A stretch of DNA of 64,000 nucleotides from Phycisphaerales bacterium (GCA_020853815.1 JADYYE010000046.1:1-64000); one strand, 5' to 3'. Numbered from the stretch's first letter, positions 1 through 8,698 are shown. Made by a program: numbers and translations. The notes: a model not told the origin generated them from the letters alone.

Positions 1-1164
1 CACGAACGTGGAGAGCGGCGAGGTTCCGCCGCGCTTCTTGTGCGGATTGACGTCAAAGAACTCGCCCGGCACGGTGAGCACGCGGTGCTGGAAGCCGCGA
101 CGCATGAACCCCTCGCCCGTGTTGATCGGCGCGGGCAGGCCCGAGACATCGCCCCACGCATAGAACGTGCCCTCGGGCTCGGCGGGGAACTTCACGCCCA
201 TCGCCTTGAGCCTTGCGAGCGTCATCTCTCGCTTGGCACGGAAGTGCTTGCGCACCGCCGCGAGCTCCTTGTCGGCCCGATCGGGCCTGAGGACCTCGAT
301 CGCGGCGCGTTGCATCGGGCGGCTGGGCCCGCCGTCCATGAACGAGCCGGCGGCCGTCAGCGTGCGGATCACGCCCTTGGGCGCCAGCACCCATCCCGAT
401 CGCCAGCCCGGATAGCGGAAGCACTTGGTGAGACCGTCGACGAGCACGACGTGATCGGCATCGACGTCATCGACGAACTCCGCGGCCGACACGCCGCAGT
501 CCGTGCCGGGGGTGTAGTGATAGTGCGAATAGAACTCGTCGAAGAGGAGCGTCGCGCCGCGCCGGCGCGAGAGCTCGAGCCACGCGGCGAGTTCCTTCCC
601 GCGGATCGCAACGCCGGTCGGGTTGCACGGGTTTGAGATGAGCAGTGCTCCGAGCTTTTCTCTCTCGACGCGAGTCTCGAGTTCGCCGGGATCGATCCGG
701 AACCCGCGGGCGGCCGAAAGCTCGATCCACACGGGCTCGACGCGCGAGAACGTGGTGAGCATGTCTTCGTAGGCTGTGTAGTCGGGCGTGAAATAACCGA
801 GGCGCCCGACGCCGAGCGCCGCGCCGATGCGGGCCAGTGCCGCCCGCCCGCCCGGCGCGATCATGACGTTCTCAAAGGTGTATTGCGACTTCTTGCCCTT
901 GCGATAGAGGCGGTTGTAGTGGTCCGCGACGGCCTGGCGATACTCGGGGATGCCCTCGACCGGGCCGTAGGCGTGGTCTGATGGATCGATCTTCAGCTCG
1001 CAGAATCGCGGGGGCGCCTCGGGGATTTCGCCCACTTCGGGCTGGCCCTGGCCGAGGTTCGACCAGTTGGGATCGCCCATGATCCAACCGGCCTTCATGG
1101 CCTCGTTGTTGACATGGATCACGCCCATGAACGGGAGCTGGCGGAAGGTCTGGCCGGTCGTCAT
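1..1164 (-). CDS. PLP-dependent class I/II aminotransferase, 3' end cut by window edge
   Basis: The minus-strand frame is open from an ATG at 1164 to the first base, 388 codons with no stop, so the C-terminus lies outside the window. The translation reads as a fold-type I aminotransferase: an NPCNPTG motif near residues 177-183 and a GLTK motif with the PLP lysine at residue 247, followed by an FRYPGWRSGW segment. A GGAG sits seven bases upstream of the ATG. The family moves an amino group between an amino acid and a 2-oxoacid with pyridoxal phosphate. The substrate cannot be read from the sequence, since several subfamilies share these motifs. The neighbour at 1265 is divergent, so both promoters must lie in about 100 bp. 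Confidence 0.85.
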   Translation of the reverse strand, partial: MTTGQTFRQLPFMGVIHVNNEAMKAGWIMGDPNWSNLGQGQPEVGEIPEAPPRFCELKIDPSDHAYGPVEGIPEYRQAVADHYNRLYRKGKKSQYTFENVMIAPGGRAALARIGAALGVGRLGYFTPDYTAYEDMLTTFSRVEPVWIELSAARGFRIDPGELETRVEREKLGALLISNPCNPTGVAIRGKELAAWLELSRRRGATLLFDEFYSHYHYTPGTDCGVSAAEFVDDVDADHVVLVDGLTKCFRYPGWRSGWVLAPKGVIRTLTAAGSFMDGGPSRPMQRAAIEVLRPDRADKELAAVRKHFRAKREMTLARLKAMGVKFPAEPEGTFYAWGDVSGLPAPINTGEGFMRRGFQHRVLTVPGEFFDVNPHKKRGGTSPLSTFV

Positions 1165-1264
1165 CGCGGGTCTCCGAGCTGTGGACGCGGGCAATCACGC
1201 GCCGCCCTGGAAAAAGTCCCGCGAGCGTAGCACGCTCCGCGTTTCGGCGCGTTACGCTGTCGCC

Positions 1265-2221
1265 ATGAACAAGCTGCTTCCCGTCGCACTCTGCGGGGCG
1301 CTCGCCCTGCTCCTTTCCGTCGGCTGCGCGGGCCTATCCGCGAAGGCGGTCGCCACCGGCCCCACCACCGACCAGCTCAACGCGGGGCGCGGATACACGG
1401 TCTTCCGCGGGAACGATGGGACCGTCGCGAACTGGAATGACCTTGTCGCCGTCGCCTCCGGCGCCGACGCCGTGCTGGTGGGCGAAAACCACGGGCACCC
1501 GCGCGGGCTTCCCTCGGCCGCGGCGCTCTTTGAGGATCTTGTCGCCAAGGCGCCGAACGCGACGCTGGCGATGGAGTTCTTCGAGCGCGACGAGCAGGCG
1601 AATCTCGATGACTACCTCGCCGACCTCACGAAGGAGGACGCGTTCCGCGTCGCCGCCAATCGCACCGAGGGCAACTACCCGCGCGGGCATCGCCACATGG
1701 TCGAGACCGCCAAGGCCAACCATCGAAGCGTGATTGCCGCCAACGCGCCGCGCCGCTACGTCCGCGTCGCGCGGGCCGACGGCTATGACAAACTGCGCAC
1801 GCTCACATCCGAGCAGCAGCGCCTCTGGCGCATCCCCGACGAACTGCCGACCGGGCGCTACTGGGAGGACTTCCAGAAGGTCATGGGCGCCGGCGCCGCG
1901 GCGCACGGCCCGAAGGAAGACGAAGCCACCCAGAAGAAGCGGATCGAAGACACCTTCCGATCCCAATCGCTGTGGGATTGGACCATGGCGGAATCGGTAG
2001 CGCGCTCCATCCAGGCCGGTCGCGCGCCGACGCTCCTGGTCGTCGGGTGCTTCCACATCAACCACGAGGGCGGCACGGTGCTAGCGCTGCGCAAGCTCGC
2101 GCCGGGCGCGAAAGTCGTGACCGTCTCGTACGTCGACGCCGAATCGAGCTCGCTCCGCGACGAGGACAAGGGCCGCGCCGACTTCGTGATCTACGTGGGC
2201 GAGGACGAGACGCAGAAGTAG
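1265..2221 (+). CDS. ChaN-like haem-binding lipoprotein (PF04187 type)
   Basis: A protein of 318 residues. The start at 1265 is chosen because it gives a signal peptide with a lipobox-like end (LLSVGCAG, Cys at about 19), while the upstream extension reads as antisense of the aminotransferase. After the lipid anchor come a GENHGHPRG segment and an AMEFFERDEQ segment, and near the C-terminus VVGCFHINHEGG, all typical of the ChaN/Tiki-fold family. ChaN-type proteins bind haem or other cofactors and are thought to help iron uptake; some family members are proposed peptidases. It stands alone, convergent with the dockerin-tailed gene. Family assignment is firm, function is inferred. Confidence 0.8.
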   Translation: MNKLLPVALCGALALLLSVGCAGLSAKAVATGPTTDQLNAGRGYTVFRGNDGTVANWNDLVAVASGADAVLVGENHGHPRGLPSAAALFEDLVAKAPNATLAMEFFERDEQANLDDYLADLTKEDAFRVAANRTEGNYPRGHRHMVETAKANHRSVIAANAPRRYVRVARADGYDKLRTLTSEQQRLWRIPDELPTGRYWEDFQKVMGAGAAAHGPKEDEATQKKRIEDTFRSQSLWDWTMAESVARSIQAGRAPTLLVVGCFHINHEGGTVLALRKLAPGAKVVTVSYVDAESSSLRDEDKGRADFVIYVGEDETQK

Positions 2222-2284
2222 GCGTTCCCGCGCAAAGCACGCTGCAACCGGCGAACGACTCGTGTTTCTCGCCGCCGCCTTGCG

Positions 2285-2306
2285 CAGGCGCTCGGCCCGG
2301 CGCCTG
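2285..2306. terminator. possible bidirectional terminator hairpin between convergent genes
   Basis: A perfect 7-bp inverted repeat (CAGGCGC / GCGCCTG) with an 8-base loop lies between two convergent stop codons. There is no real U-tract on either side (only TT on the plus strand), so terminator function is a guess from position. Confidence 0.3.
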
Positions 2307-2338
2307 TTCGAGTCGCCGACTCCTGACTCGACGTGCGA

Positions 2339-3145
2339 TCAACAACCCACGTCAAAGTGCTCGGCGAAGAAGTCGTAGTCATCGCCGTTGACGAAGCCGT
2401 CGCCGGTCAGGTCCGCGCTCGGGTCCGCGGCATCGAACGCGTCGGCGAACAGGTCATAGTCGTTGCCGTTCACGAAGCCATCGGCGTTGAAGTCCGCGTC
2501 GCACGGCGGCGCTTCAACTCCTGTGAGCTTGAAGTTCACACCGATCGGGTTGCCCTGGTTGTCCAGCTGGTCCGTGACCGGATCGAGCACGCCGTCGGGC
2601 AGATTCCATCCGCCACCGGGGTTGAATTGATACGCGTTGTCGGGATCACCGAAACCGACGGCGTAGTTCCCCGCCTTCACGAACATCACGGGCGGCGGGC
2701 TGCCCGCTCCAGCGTCGTCGGTACACCACATGATCTTGTAGCTGCCCTTGCGCAGCCGCTGCATTCCAAACGTCGCCTCGTGCCGCCCCCAGGGCGTGGC
2801 GTTCACGTACTTGCCCGTTCCTGGCGTGCTCTCCATGACCACCGTGCCGAAGGTGGGCCAGTCGGTGAGAATGACGACGTGGACGTCCTTGGTGGCCGCG
2901 ACGCTCCCCGCCCCGGTGCTGCTGAATCGATCGATCAGCCAGTCGCGATCGGTGCGGAAATCTTCGACCACCCAGATGTCCTTGGCGTCGTCGGCGGCGG
3001 GATAGTCGCGCGCCAAAGGCCCGGCCGACATGCCGCTGGTACTCCAGGGAAGCGAGACGATCGTCACGCTTTGGGCCGACGCCATGCCGCAGACCGAACC
3101 AACCGCCGCCAGCGTCAACGCCGCCAATCGCCCTGCCGTTGTCAT
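2339..3145 (-). CDS. secreted protein with dockerin-like EF-hand tail ending Gly-Cys
   Basis: A protein of 268 residues with a clear signal peptide (hydrophobic core AALTLAAVGSVCGMA, predicted cleavage after ASA at about residue 24). The body, about residues 25-210, has no family I recognise. The C-terminus holds two dockerin-type calcium loops (DFNADGFVNGNDYD and DLTGDGFVNGDDYD) and ends in Gly-Cys, a tail seen on many Phycisphaerae exoproteins. In cellulosomal bacteria dockerins bind cohesins; here the tail more probably serves sorting or surface attachment, which is inference. The start at 3145 is preferred over an in-frame one 16 codons upstream because it places the signal peptide at the N-terminus. 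Confidence 0.8.
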   Translation of the reverse strand: MTTAGRLAALTLAAVGSVCGMASAQSVTIVSLPWSTSGMSAGPLARDYPAADDAKDIWVVEDFRTDRDWLIDRFSSTGAGSVAATKDVHVVILTDWPTFGTVVMESTPGTGKYVNATPWGRHEATFGMQRLRKGSYKIMWCTDDAGAGSPPPVMFVKAGNYAVGFGDPDNAYQFNPGGGWNLPDGVLDPVTDQLDNQGNPIGVNFKLTGVEAPPCDADFNADGFVNGNDYDLFADAFDAADPSADLTGDGFVNGDDYDFFAEHFDVGC

Positions 3146-3212
3146 CGGTGTGCTCCGGGCCCGCCGCGCGCGGGTTCCGCAATAGACGCTCAAGATCGTC
3201 CCGGGTTCCCCT

Positions 3213-5531
3213 CTATTTCACCACCATCCGCCAGCACCGGTGGATCCGTTCGTTCCTGAAATCCTCCGGCACCGTCCGTTGGCTGATCTCGCGGACCTCG
3301 AACACTTCCGCCAGGGCGGCCTCGTCCAGCTTGAACCGGCGCGAGTTGTTCGAGAAGAACAGCACGCCGCCCGATGGCATCAGCCCGCCCACGCGCGTGA
3401 GCAACTCCACGTGCGCCTTCTGCACGTCCCAGTCCACCTCGGTGCTCTTGCTGTTGCTGAACGTCGGCGGATCGACGATCGCCAGGTCGAAGTGTGCGCC
3501 CGCACGGTGCCCGCGCAGAAACTCCATCACGTCCGACCGAACGAAGCGATGCCGCGGACCCTCCAGCCCGTTGAGCCGCATGTTCCGCTCGGCCCAGTCG
3601 AGGTATGTGTTGGACAGGTCGACGCTGGTCGTCTCCCTCGCGCCGCCCGCCGCGGCGTACACCGAGAACGAACCTGTGTAGCAGAACAGGTTCAGCACGC
3701 GCTTGCCCTCGGCCATGTCGCGGACCATGCCGCGCGTGATGCGATGATCGAGGAAGAGCCCGGTGTCGGCGTAGTCGGTGAGGTTGACCTCGAACTTCAG
3801 GCCACCCTCGTGCGCGACGAGCGTTGTGCCCTGTTCATCGAGCTTTTCGTGCTGCGTGAGGCCCTTCTGGCGCGGACGGGACTTGGCGTGTACCTGCGAC
3901 TCGTCGATCCCCAGCACCTTCGCGGTCCGGCGCGCGATGTCGTCGATCCACTCGATGTGCTGCGCCAGCGTCCGCCCGTGCTCGCGCTCGTACTCGAAGA
4001 TGTGCGCCTGGTCCTCGTAGCGATCGATCGTCACGGGCACGTCCGGGCAATCCCGCTCGTAGATGCGATAGCAGGTGATGCCCTTGTCCGGCCAGCGTCG
4101 CAGATGGCGCACGCGCTTGGCGAGCCTCCCTTCGAACTCATCGAGCTCGCGGCGATCGCGATCGCGAAGCCCGCCGAACGCCGGCATCGCGGGGGCTTGC
4201 TCGCGTGACGCCCCGCCCGTGTGCTCACGATCATGCGCGGCCGCACCCCGCGCAGGCTCGCTCTCAGCTTCCGGCCCACCCGCGGACTGCTCCGCGATGC
4301 CCCATGACTCCGCGCTCGCCTCCGACGTCGCCGCATCAACGCTTCCATCCGCGTCCGCATTCGCGTTCTCGCCCGCGCCGTCGCCCCGCTCCTGGCGCGT
4401 CACCGGCCTGGGGCCAAGGAACTGGTAGTACGTACACTCGATCTGCGCGTTGAAGAGCTTGCGGCGTCGCGTTGCCGGCTGCCCCACGAGTTGCTCTAGA
4501 TCGAGGCGCGCCGTCAGGATGTGATGCGACCACGTCGGCAATCGCCGCAACACCTCGGGGAACGAGCGATACAACCGCTCGATCGCCTCGTCCTCGCCCA
4601 TGCGCTCGCCGTACGGCGGGTTGGTGACGATGCACCCATACTCGGCCTTGCTCTGCAGGTCCGCGAACGCCCGCTTCTGAAAATGGATGTGCCGCGCCAC
4701 GCCCGCCCGCTTCGCGTGCCGCCGCGCCAGCGCCAGCGCCGTCTCGCTCACGTCCGAGCCGTGGATCGTGTACGCGAGCTTCTCGCGTGCGGGCACATGG
4801 CCCGCGGCCCGTTCACGATCGAACACGTCCTTGCCGATCCACGCCCAGTTCTCCGCGTCGAAACTCCGCGAACGCCCCGGCGCGAGCCCCAGCCCGATCA
4901 TCGCCGCCTCGATCACGATCGTCCCCGTGCCACAGAACGGATCGACCAACGGGCGATCGGCGTTCCACACGCTGAGCAGCACGAGCCCCGCGGCCATCGT
5001 CTCCTTCAGCGCCGCGTCGCCCACGATGTCGCGATAGCCGCGCTTGTGCAGGCCATCGCCGCTGGTATCGAGCGTGATCGACGCGACATTCTCGAGGATC
5101 GAGACCTCGATGATCGTGCGCACGCCGGTCTCGGGGAGCTCGCGCGTCGCGTGCCCGCGCATCAGCCGCTCCACGATCGCCTTTTTCACCGTGCGCTGGC
5201 ACGCCGGCACGCTCGAGAGCTGGCTCTTGACGCTGCGCCCGTTCACGGGGAACGCGCCGTCGCGCGGAATCCACCGCTCCCAGGGCAGGTCCTTGGTCCG
5301 TTCGAAGAGTGCATCGAAGTTGTCGGCCTGGAAGCTCGCGACGCGCACCAGCACCCGGTCGGCGGCCCGCAGCCGCACATTCGCGCGCGCGACATCGCCC
5401 GCCGTCCCGCGGAACCACACGCGCCCCGTCGAAAGGATCTTGGGCTGATAGCCCAGTTGCTCCAATTCGCGCGCGACGACCGCCTCAAGCCCAAACGCCG
5501 ACGTCGCGATGATGTCCAGTTCGCCGTCCAT
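3213..5531 (-). CDS. rlmL: bifunctional 23S rRNA methyltransferase RlmKL
   Basis: A protein of 772 residues that joins two SAM-dependent methyltransferases, as in E. coli RlmKL (about 700 residues). The N-terminal half has a THUMP-like region and an N6-type methyltransferase with NPPYGERMG near residue 303, matching RlmL (N2-methylation of a 23S guanine). The C-terminal half has FCYTGSFS near 610 and DPPTFSNSKS near 686, matching RlmK (N7-methylation of a second 23S guanine). Between them is a low-complexity Ala/Glu/Gly-rich linker of roughly 80 residues, longer than in E. coli. The start is taken as the ATG at 5531; an in-frame TTG lies three codons upstream. It is divergent from the ThuA-like gene. 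Confidence 0.93.
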   Translation of the reverse strand: MDGELDIIATSAFGLEAVVARELEQLGYQPKILSTGRVWFRGTAGDVARANVRLRAADRVLVRVASFQADNFDALFERTKDLPWERWIPRDGAFPVNGRSVKSQLSSVPACQRTVKKAIVERLMRGHATRELPETGVRTIIEVSILENVASITLDTSGDGLHKRGYRDIVGDAALKETMAAGLVLLSVWNADRPLVDPFCGTGTIVIEAAMIGLGLAPGRSRSFDAENWAWIGKDVFDRERAAGHVPAREKLAYTIHGSDVSETALALARRHAKRAGVARHIHFQKRAFADLQSKAEYGCIVTNPPYGERMGEDEAIERLYRSFPEVLRRLPTWSHHILTARLDLEQLVGQPATRRRKLFNAQIECTYYQFLGPRPVTRQERGDGAGENANADADGSVDAATSEASAESWGIAEQSAGGPEAESEPARGAAAHDREHTGGASREQAPAMPAFGGLRDRDRRELDEFEGRLAKRVRHLRRWPDKGITCYRIYERDCPDVPVTIDRYEDQAHIFEYEREHGRTLAQHIEWIDDIARRTAKVLGIDESQVHAKSRPRQKGLTQHEKLDEQGTTLVAHEGGLKFEVNLTDYADTGLFLDHRITRGMVRDMAEGKRVLNLFCYTGSFSVYAAAGGARETTSVDLSNTYLDWAERNMRLNGLEGPRHRFVRSDVMEFLRGHRAGAHFDLAIVDPPTFSNSKSTEVDWDVQKAHVELLTRVGGLMPSGGVLFFSNNSRRFKLDEAALAEVFEVREISQRTVPEDFRNERIHRCWRMVVK

Positions 5532-5582
5532 GAGCGTCAATGAAAGGCCGCCCGCGATCGCCGGGCGCGGTACGCTTGCCGC

Positions 5583-6500
5583 ATGATCGCCAAACCCTTC
5601 ACCGCATGGTCAGCGCTGTTCGTGGCTTGTTCCGGGCTCGCCGTCCTCGCCGGCGCGGGGAGAAGCCCGGCAACTCACCCTGATCTCGAGCCAGATTCAC
5701 CCCAAGATCGCCAAGCGGCCGCCGCACTTCCGCTCGTCGTGTTCATCGCCGCCGAGCCCGAGTACGACTCTCCGTCCTCGCTCGAATCGCTGCGCCAGAG
5801 CCTGGATCCCGAGCGGTTCCGCGCCGTGCTCCTCAAGCCCGCGCCGAACCAGAACGCCGACAACAACCTGCCCGGAACGGAAGCGATCGACGAGGCCGCG
5901 GCCGTCGTGATCTACGCCCGCTTCCAGCGCTGGCCGGCCAAACAGCTCGCGCCCCTCGAACGCCACCTCAAGCGCGGCGGCGCGATCGTCGCCCTCCGCA
6001 CCAGCACGCACGCCTTCGCCTATGACCCCGCCAGCCCGCTCTCATCGTGGAACTCCTTCGGACCGCGCGTGCTCGGCGCGCCTTGGATCTACCACTACGG
6101 CCACGACTCCTCCACCGCCGTCACGATCGACGACACAAACCGCGAAGACCCGCTGCTCACGGGCGTTGGGGCGTTCACGTCGCGCTCCTGGCTCTATTGC
6201 CTGAACCCGCCCTCAACGCCCACGCTGGGCACGTTCCCGCCGGCCAAGGCGCGCGTGCTGCTGCGCGGGCGATCGCTGGACAAGTCCGGCGCGGCGCCCG
6301 CCGATCGCCCGGTCGAGCCGGTGGCGTGGACGCTCGAGAACGAATGGCACGGGCGCGTCTTTGCGACCACGCTCGGGCACCCAGACGATTTCAAGAACGA
6401 AGGATTCGTGCGCCTGCTGCGCAACGCGATCGAGTGGACCAGCGAGCCGCGCGAGAACGCGACGCCGGCAGAGGATCAGCCCTCGCGCGACACGAAATAG
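5583..6500 (+). CDS. secreted ThuA-like (glutamine amidotransferase-fold) protein
   Basis: A protein of 305 residues with an N-terminal signal segment (TAWSALFVACSGLAVLAGAG) and then a ThuA-type domain. Recognisable parts are the strand and loop around VVFIAAEPEYDS, LKRGGAIVALRTSTHAF, a YHYGHD segment and near the end EWHGRVFATTLGHPDDF. ThuA-like domains have a class I glutamine amidotransferase fold without the catalytic triad and are abundant in planctomycetes, often next to sugar metabolism genes. Nothing nearby indicates the substrate. The 3' end overlaps the convergent small membrane protein gene by 25 bases. Confidence 0.78.
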   Translation: MIAKPFTAWSALFVACSGLAVLAGAGRSPATHPDLEPDSPQDRQAAAALPLVVFIAAEPEYDSPSSLESLRQSLDPERFRAVLLKPAPNQNADNNLPGTEAIDEAAAVVIYARFQRWPAKQLAPLERHLKRGGAIVALRTSTHAFAYDPASPLSSWNSFGPRVLGAPWIYHYGHDSSTAVTIDDTNREDPLLTGVGAFTSRSWLYCLNPPSTPTLGTFPPAKARVLLRGRSLDKSGAAPADRPVEPVAWTLENEWHGRVFATTLGHPDDFKNEGFVRLLRNAIEWTSEPRENATPAEDQPSRDTK

Positions 6501-6706
6501 AGCCCGCCCAGGCACACGCCCGTGATCAGCCACGACAACGCGACCGACGCCACAAAGTACGGAAACACGCAGAGCGCCAGTCCCGTGAGCGCGTGCGGCA
6601 GGCGCTGGGCCTTTTTTCCGTACATGAACAGCCCGAGGCCGATCAGCCCGATGAACAGGCCCGAGAAGAGCGAGGCGGGGCTTCCAAAGTCCATGGGAAA
6701 GACCAT
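6476..6706 (-). CDS. small two- or three-helix membrane protein
   Basis: A protein of 76 residues from the ATG at 6706 (72 if the ATG at 6694 is used). Two hydrophobic stretches flank a short basic loop: SLFSGLFIGLIGLGLFMYGKK, then ALTGLALCVFPYFVASVALS and LITGVCLGGLYFV. The layout and the GKK and FPYFV segments resemble small proteins labelled 'amino acid transport protein' in databases, a name without experimental support as far as I know. Upstream in-frame codons are charged and irregular and are not taken as coding. Its 3' end overlaps the ThuA-like gene tail to tail. Confidence 0.6.
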   Translation of the reverse strand: MVFPMDFGSPASLFSGLFIGLIGLGLFMYGKKAQRLPHALTGLALCVFPYFVASVALSWLITGVCLGGLYFVSREG

Positions 6707-6839
6707 CGGCCCGCGCCGCCCGCGATCGCAGCGAGGGACGATGATTTGTCGATCCAGGACGCCGCCGGTGCAGCGCGGGACAAGCGACGGGGACGCACGC
6801 CGAGATCTCGGACGTTGCGGGGTTTCGCGTGACATTGCA

Positions 6840-7358
6840 TCAATCCTCGTGTTCGCCGTTTGACAAGCCCGGCGACTCTCGGCGCCCTTCCGCCGCAACG
6901 CGTTTGATCTCTTCGAGAAAGGAATCCTGGCGTGCGCGCCTGCTCGTGGCCTCTCGCACCGCGTTGTTCAGATGGCGAGGTCCTTTGATGTCGGAGTTCT
7001 GGAGTTGTTGACACCAACCACCCAATTGCCTTGAAATCGACTCCGCCTTTGATCTCAGATCTGAAATCCGAGATTTCAGATCGGACATGTGCGGCAACGC
7101 CATCGCCACGCCCAGCATGGAGCGGCATTCACCCGCACTCCCCTTGGCGATGTACAAGAAGCGAAGAAGCTGGTCGGTCGTGCCGAGTTCGAATCCCTCG
7201 GCGATGTTGTTGCTGATCGACAGAGAGGCCCGCTCTAACTGGTCGGCCCAATCGCCCTTGCGACGGGCTTCCGCTCGATCGGTCAGCGCGCACACGCCGA
7301 CAAACAGGCGTGCGGCATCCTTCCAGACCGGCAAGTCCTCGAAGCGTGTGTAGGACAT
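6840..7358 (-). CDS. four-helix-bundle protein (23S rRNA intervening-sequence family)
   Basis: A protein of 172 residues starting at the ATG at 7358. It carries the family's hallmarks: FEDLPVWKDA at the N-terminus, SISNNIAEGFE and RFLYIAKGSAGE in the middle (PF05635 / TIGR02436 type). Such proteins were first noticed in intervening sequences of 23S rRNA genes but are common as stand-alone genes; their role is unknown. At about 172 residues it is longer than the usual 115-130. The extra length starts with a short heptad-like repeat (SDLKSRISDLRS) encoded by a perfect DNA inverted repeat, followed by a basic tail. No Shine-Dalgarno is visible. Confidence 0.82.
   Translation of the reverse strand: MSYTRFEDLPVWKDAARLFVGVCALTDRAEARRKGDWADQLERASLSISNNIAEGFELGTTDQLLRFLYIAKGSAGECRSMLGVAMALPHMSDLKSRISDLRSKAESISRQLGGWCQQLQNSDIKGPRHLNNAVREATSRRARQDSFLEEIKRVAAEGRRESPGLSNGEHED
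7058..7082. repeat. 11-bp perfect inverted repeat inside a coding sequence
   Basis: Positions 7058-7068 (GATCTGAAATC) and 7072-7082 (GATTTCAGATC) are exact reverse complements separated by three bases. The unit lies in the four-helix-bundle gene and encodes the repeated ISDL(K/R)S segment. The local base composition (AT-rich) differs clearly from the surrounding GC-rich gene. Confidence 0.9.
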
Positions 7359-7467
7359 GGACAAGGACTACCCAAGCACTGACTGGGAGTGCAAGAACCA
7401 TCGCTCAGGCCCTCTTTGTCCCTTCTTCTCCCCCAATGCCAAGTGCCCAGTGCCTGTTGCCTTCTTC

Positions 7468-7505
7468 AAAAAAAACACGCCCCGCGTCGGGTAAAACGCG
7501 GGGCG
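7468..7505 (-). terminator. intrinsic terminator of the PEP-CTERM gene
   Basis: On the minus strand a perfect 9-bp GC stem (CGCCCCGCG / CGCGGGGCG, 7478-7486 with 7497-7505) with a 10-base loop is followed by TG and then eight T. It lies about 115 bases after the stop codon at 7622. This is a textbook Rho-independent terminator. Confidence 0.88.
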
Positions 7506-7621
7506 AGGGGTATCAGGATCGTTCATTCACACGTACGACGAAAGTCACATTTGGAGCGTGAGACTTTTCGGAGCTACGAACGAAAGAACGACGCCTGACG
7601 GAACGAGTCCGTCACAAAGAC

Positions 7622-8404
7622 TTACCGACGGCGACGAGCCGCCGCAATACCAGCGAGGCCGAGCAGAGCGGCCGCGCCCGGGGTCGGGATCAGCTTCCAA
7701 CCGGCGTTGGCGTGCGGGCTGCCACCGAAGTTGAACTGGCTACCGGCAGGGTTGTTGCCGACGAACGAGCCCGCGGCCGAGGTGCCGAAGAGGCGGTCCT
7801 GGCTCGTGCCCCACACCGGCGGATCGAACAGGCCGACGCCCATGTTGTTCAACTGAGCTTCGGTCGCGCCCGTCGCGCCCGTGTTGTTGTCGAAGGTGAT
7901 GCCGGCCCAGAGCTTGGTCGTCGGGAGAACCCAGCCAGCGCCGAGGTTGCCGGTCAGGTTCGTCACGCCAGCGCTGAAGCTGAACGCGGCGAACGAGTAG
8001 CCGGTGATGTACGTGCCGGGTCCGCCGCCAGCGCCGTCTTCCGCGTAGAAGCGGACGCGGGCGCGGCAGTTGACGGCCGTCGCGTTCAGGTTCGCGACCG
8101 AGAAAGTGATAGAGGTGACCGACTTGCCGACGAAGAACGGGTGGATGCCTTCGAGGTCATCGCACACCATCTTGGTGATGGTGTTGCCGCTCTGGTTCTG
8201 CGCGCCACCGTTGGCGAACGCCTGGCCAAGGAAGTTGACCGTATTGTCATAGTACGGATTGTTCGAACGATCGGAAGCGAACGTCGCCGCCTCGCCGATG
8301 TTCGCATGGCCGACGGCGACGAGTTCGCCCGCCATGATGTCCGACGCGCTGGCCGTGCCAGCGAGCGCCGCCAAACCAACCAAACCAAGAATCATGCTCT
8401 TCAC
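7622..8404 (-). CDS. secreted PEP-CTERM-type protein
   Basis: A protein of 260 residues from a GTG start at 8404. The N-terminus is a signal peptide (MILGLVGLAALAGTASA). The C-terminus is a PEP-CTERM-like sorting tail: PTPGAAALLGLAG, a short hydrophobic segment, then IAAARRRR. In PEP-CTERM systems this tail is recognised by an exosortase and processed; no exosortase gene is in this window. The body is rich in Gly, Asn, Thr and aromatic residues, as expected of an extracellular beta-structured protein, and I cannot name its domain. The GTG is chosen because a strong Shine-Dalgarno (8411-8417) sits six bases upstream. The gene has its own promoter and terminator, so it is monocistronic. Confidence 0.85.
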   Translation of the reverse strand: MKSMILGLVGLAALAGTASASDIMAGELVAVGHANIGEAATFASDRSNNPYYDNTVNFLGQAFANGGAQNQSGNTITKMVCDDLEGIHPFFVGKSVTSITFSVANLNATAVNCRARVRFYAEDGAGGGPGTYITGYSFAAFSFSAGVTNLTGNLGAGWVLPTTKLWAGITFDNNTGATGATEAQLNNMGVGLFDPPVWGTSQDRLFGTSAAGSFVGNNPAGSQFNFGGSPHANAGWKLIPTPGAAALLGLAGIAAARRRR

Positions 8405-8410
8405 TTGAAA

Positions 8411-8417
8411 CCCTCCT
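8411..8417 (-). promoter_or_regulatory. strong Shine-Dalgarno fixing a GTG start
   Basis: AGGAGGG on the minus strand, six bases before the GTG at 8404. It is stronger than almost any other ribosome-binding site in the window and decides the GTG start over the ATG three codons downstream. Confidence 0.85.
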
Positions 8418-8476
8418 AATCAAGAGCACTGCGAGAACAAGCGCCGGCAACACGCTGACGCCGCGGAAACGAGAAC

Positions 8477-8567
8477 ACCCTCCCCTCGGCCGAGACCGAC
8501 CGAGTTCGACGCTCTTTGAGTTCAAGAGGTTCGCACTTCCCGGTGTGATTTGACCCTCCCCTCGGCC
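8477..8567. repeat. 15-bp direct repeat in the PEP-CTERM gene leader
   Basis: ACCCTCCCCTCGGCC occurs at 8477-8491 and again at 8553-8567, 76 bases apart, both between the promoter at 8670-8698 and the GTG start at 8404. On the transcript it reads GGCCGAGGGGAGGGT. The 8405-8669 leader also contains GTTCTCG three times. No function is known to me. Confidence 0.7.
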
Positions 8568-8669
8568 TCGCGGCGCAAGGGATCTCTCACAGATCAATCA
8601 CGTCCGCGAGAACACACCGGGCGGAAACAGCGGAAACTCCCTCTCCCAAAAGAACATCTCTCCATGCGC

Positions 8670-8698
8670 AGTATGAACGCAACGCTTGCGCGTGTCAA
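8670..8698 (-). promoter_or_regulatory. sigma-70-type promoter of the PEP-CTERM gene
   Basis: On the minus strand TTGACA (8693-8698) and CATACT (8670-8675) are separated by 17 bases, matching the consensus in -35, spacer and most of the -10. Transcription would start near 8663 and give an untranslated leader of about 260 bases before the GTG at 8404. It lies just downstream of the thioredoxin-like gene. Confidence 0.75.

Noticed and set aside
40-636. Plus-strand 198-codon open frame at the left edge
   Set aside because: It is antisense to the aminotransferase, is Arg/Ala/His-rich without family similarity, and has no ribosome-binding site; a shadow of a GC-rich gene.
2333-3259. Plus-strand frame opposite the dockerin-tailed protein
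   Set aside because: It has no signal, domain or ribosome-binding site, whereas the minus strand has a signal peptide and calcium loops.
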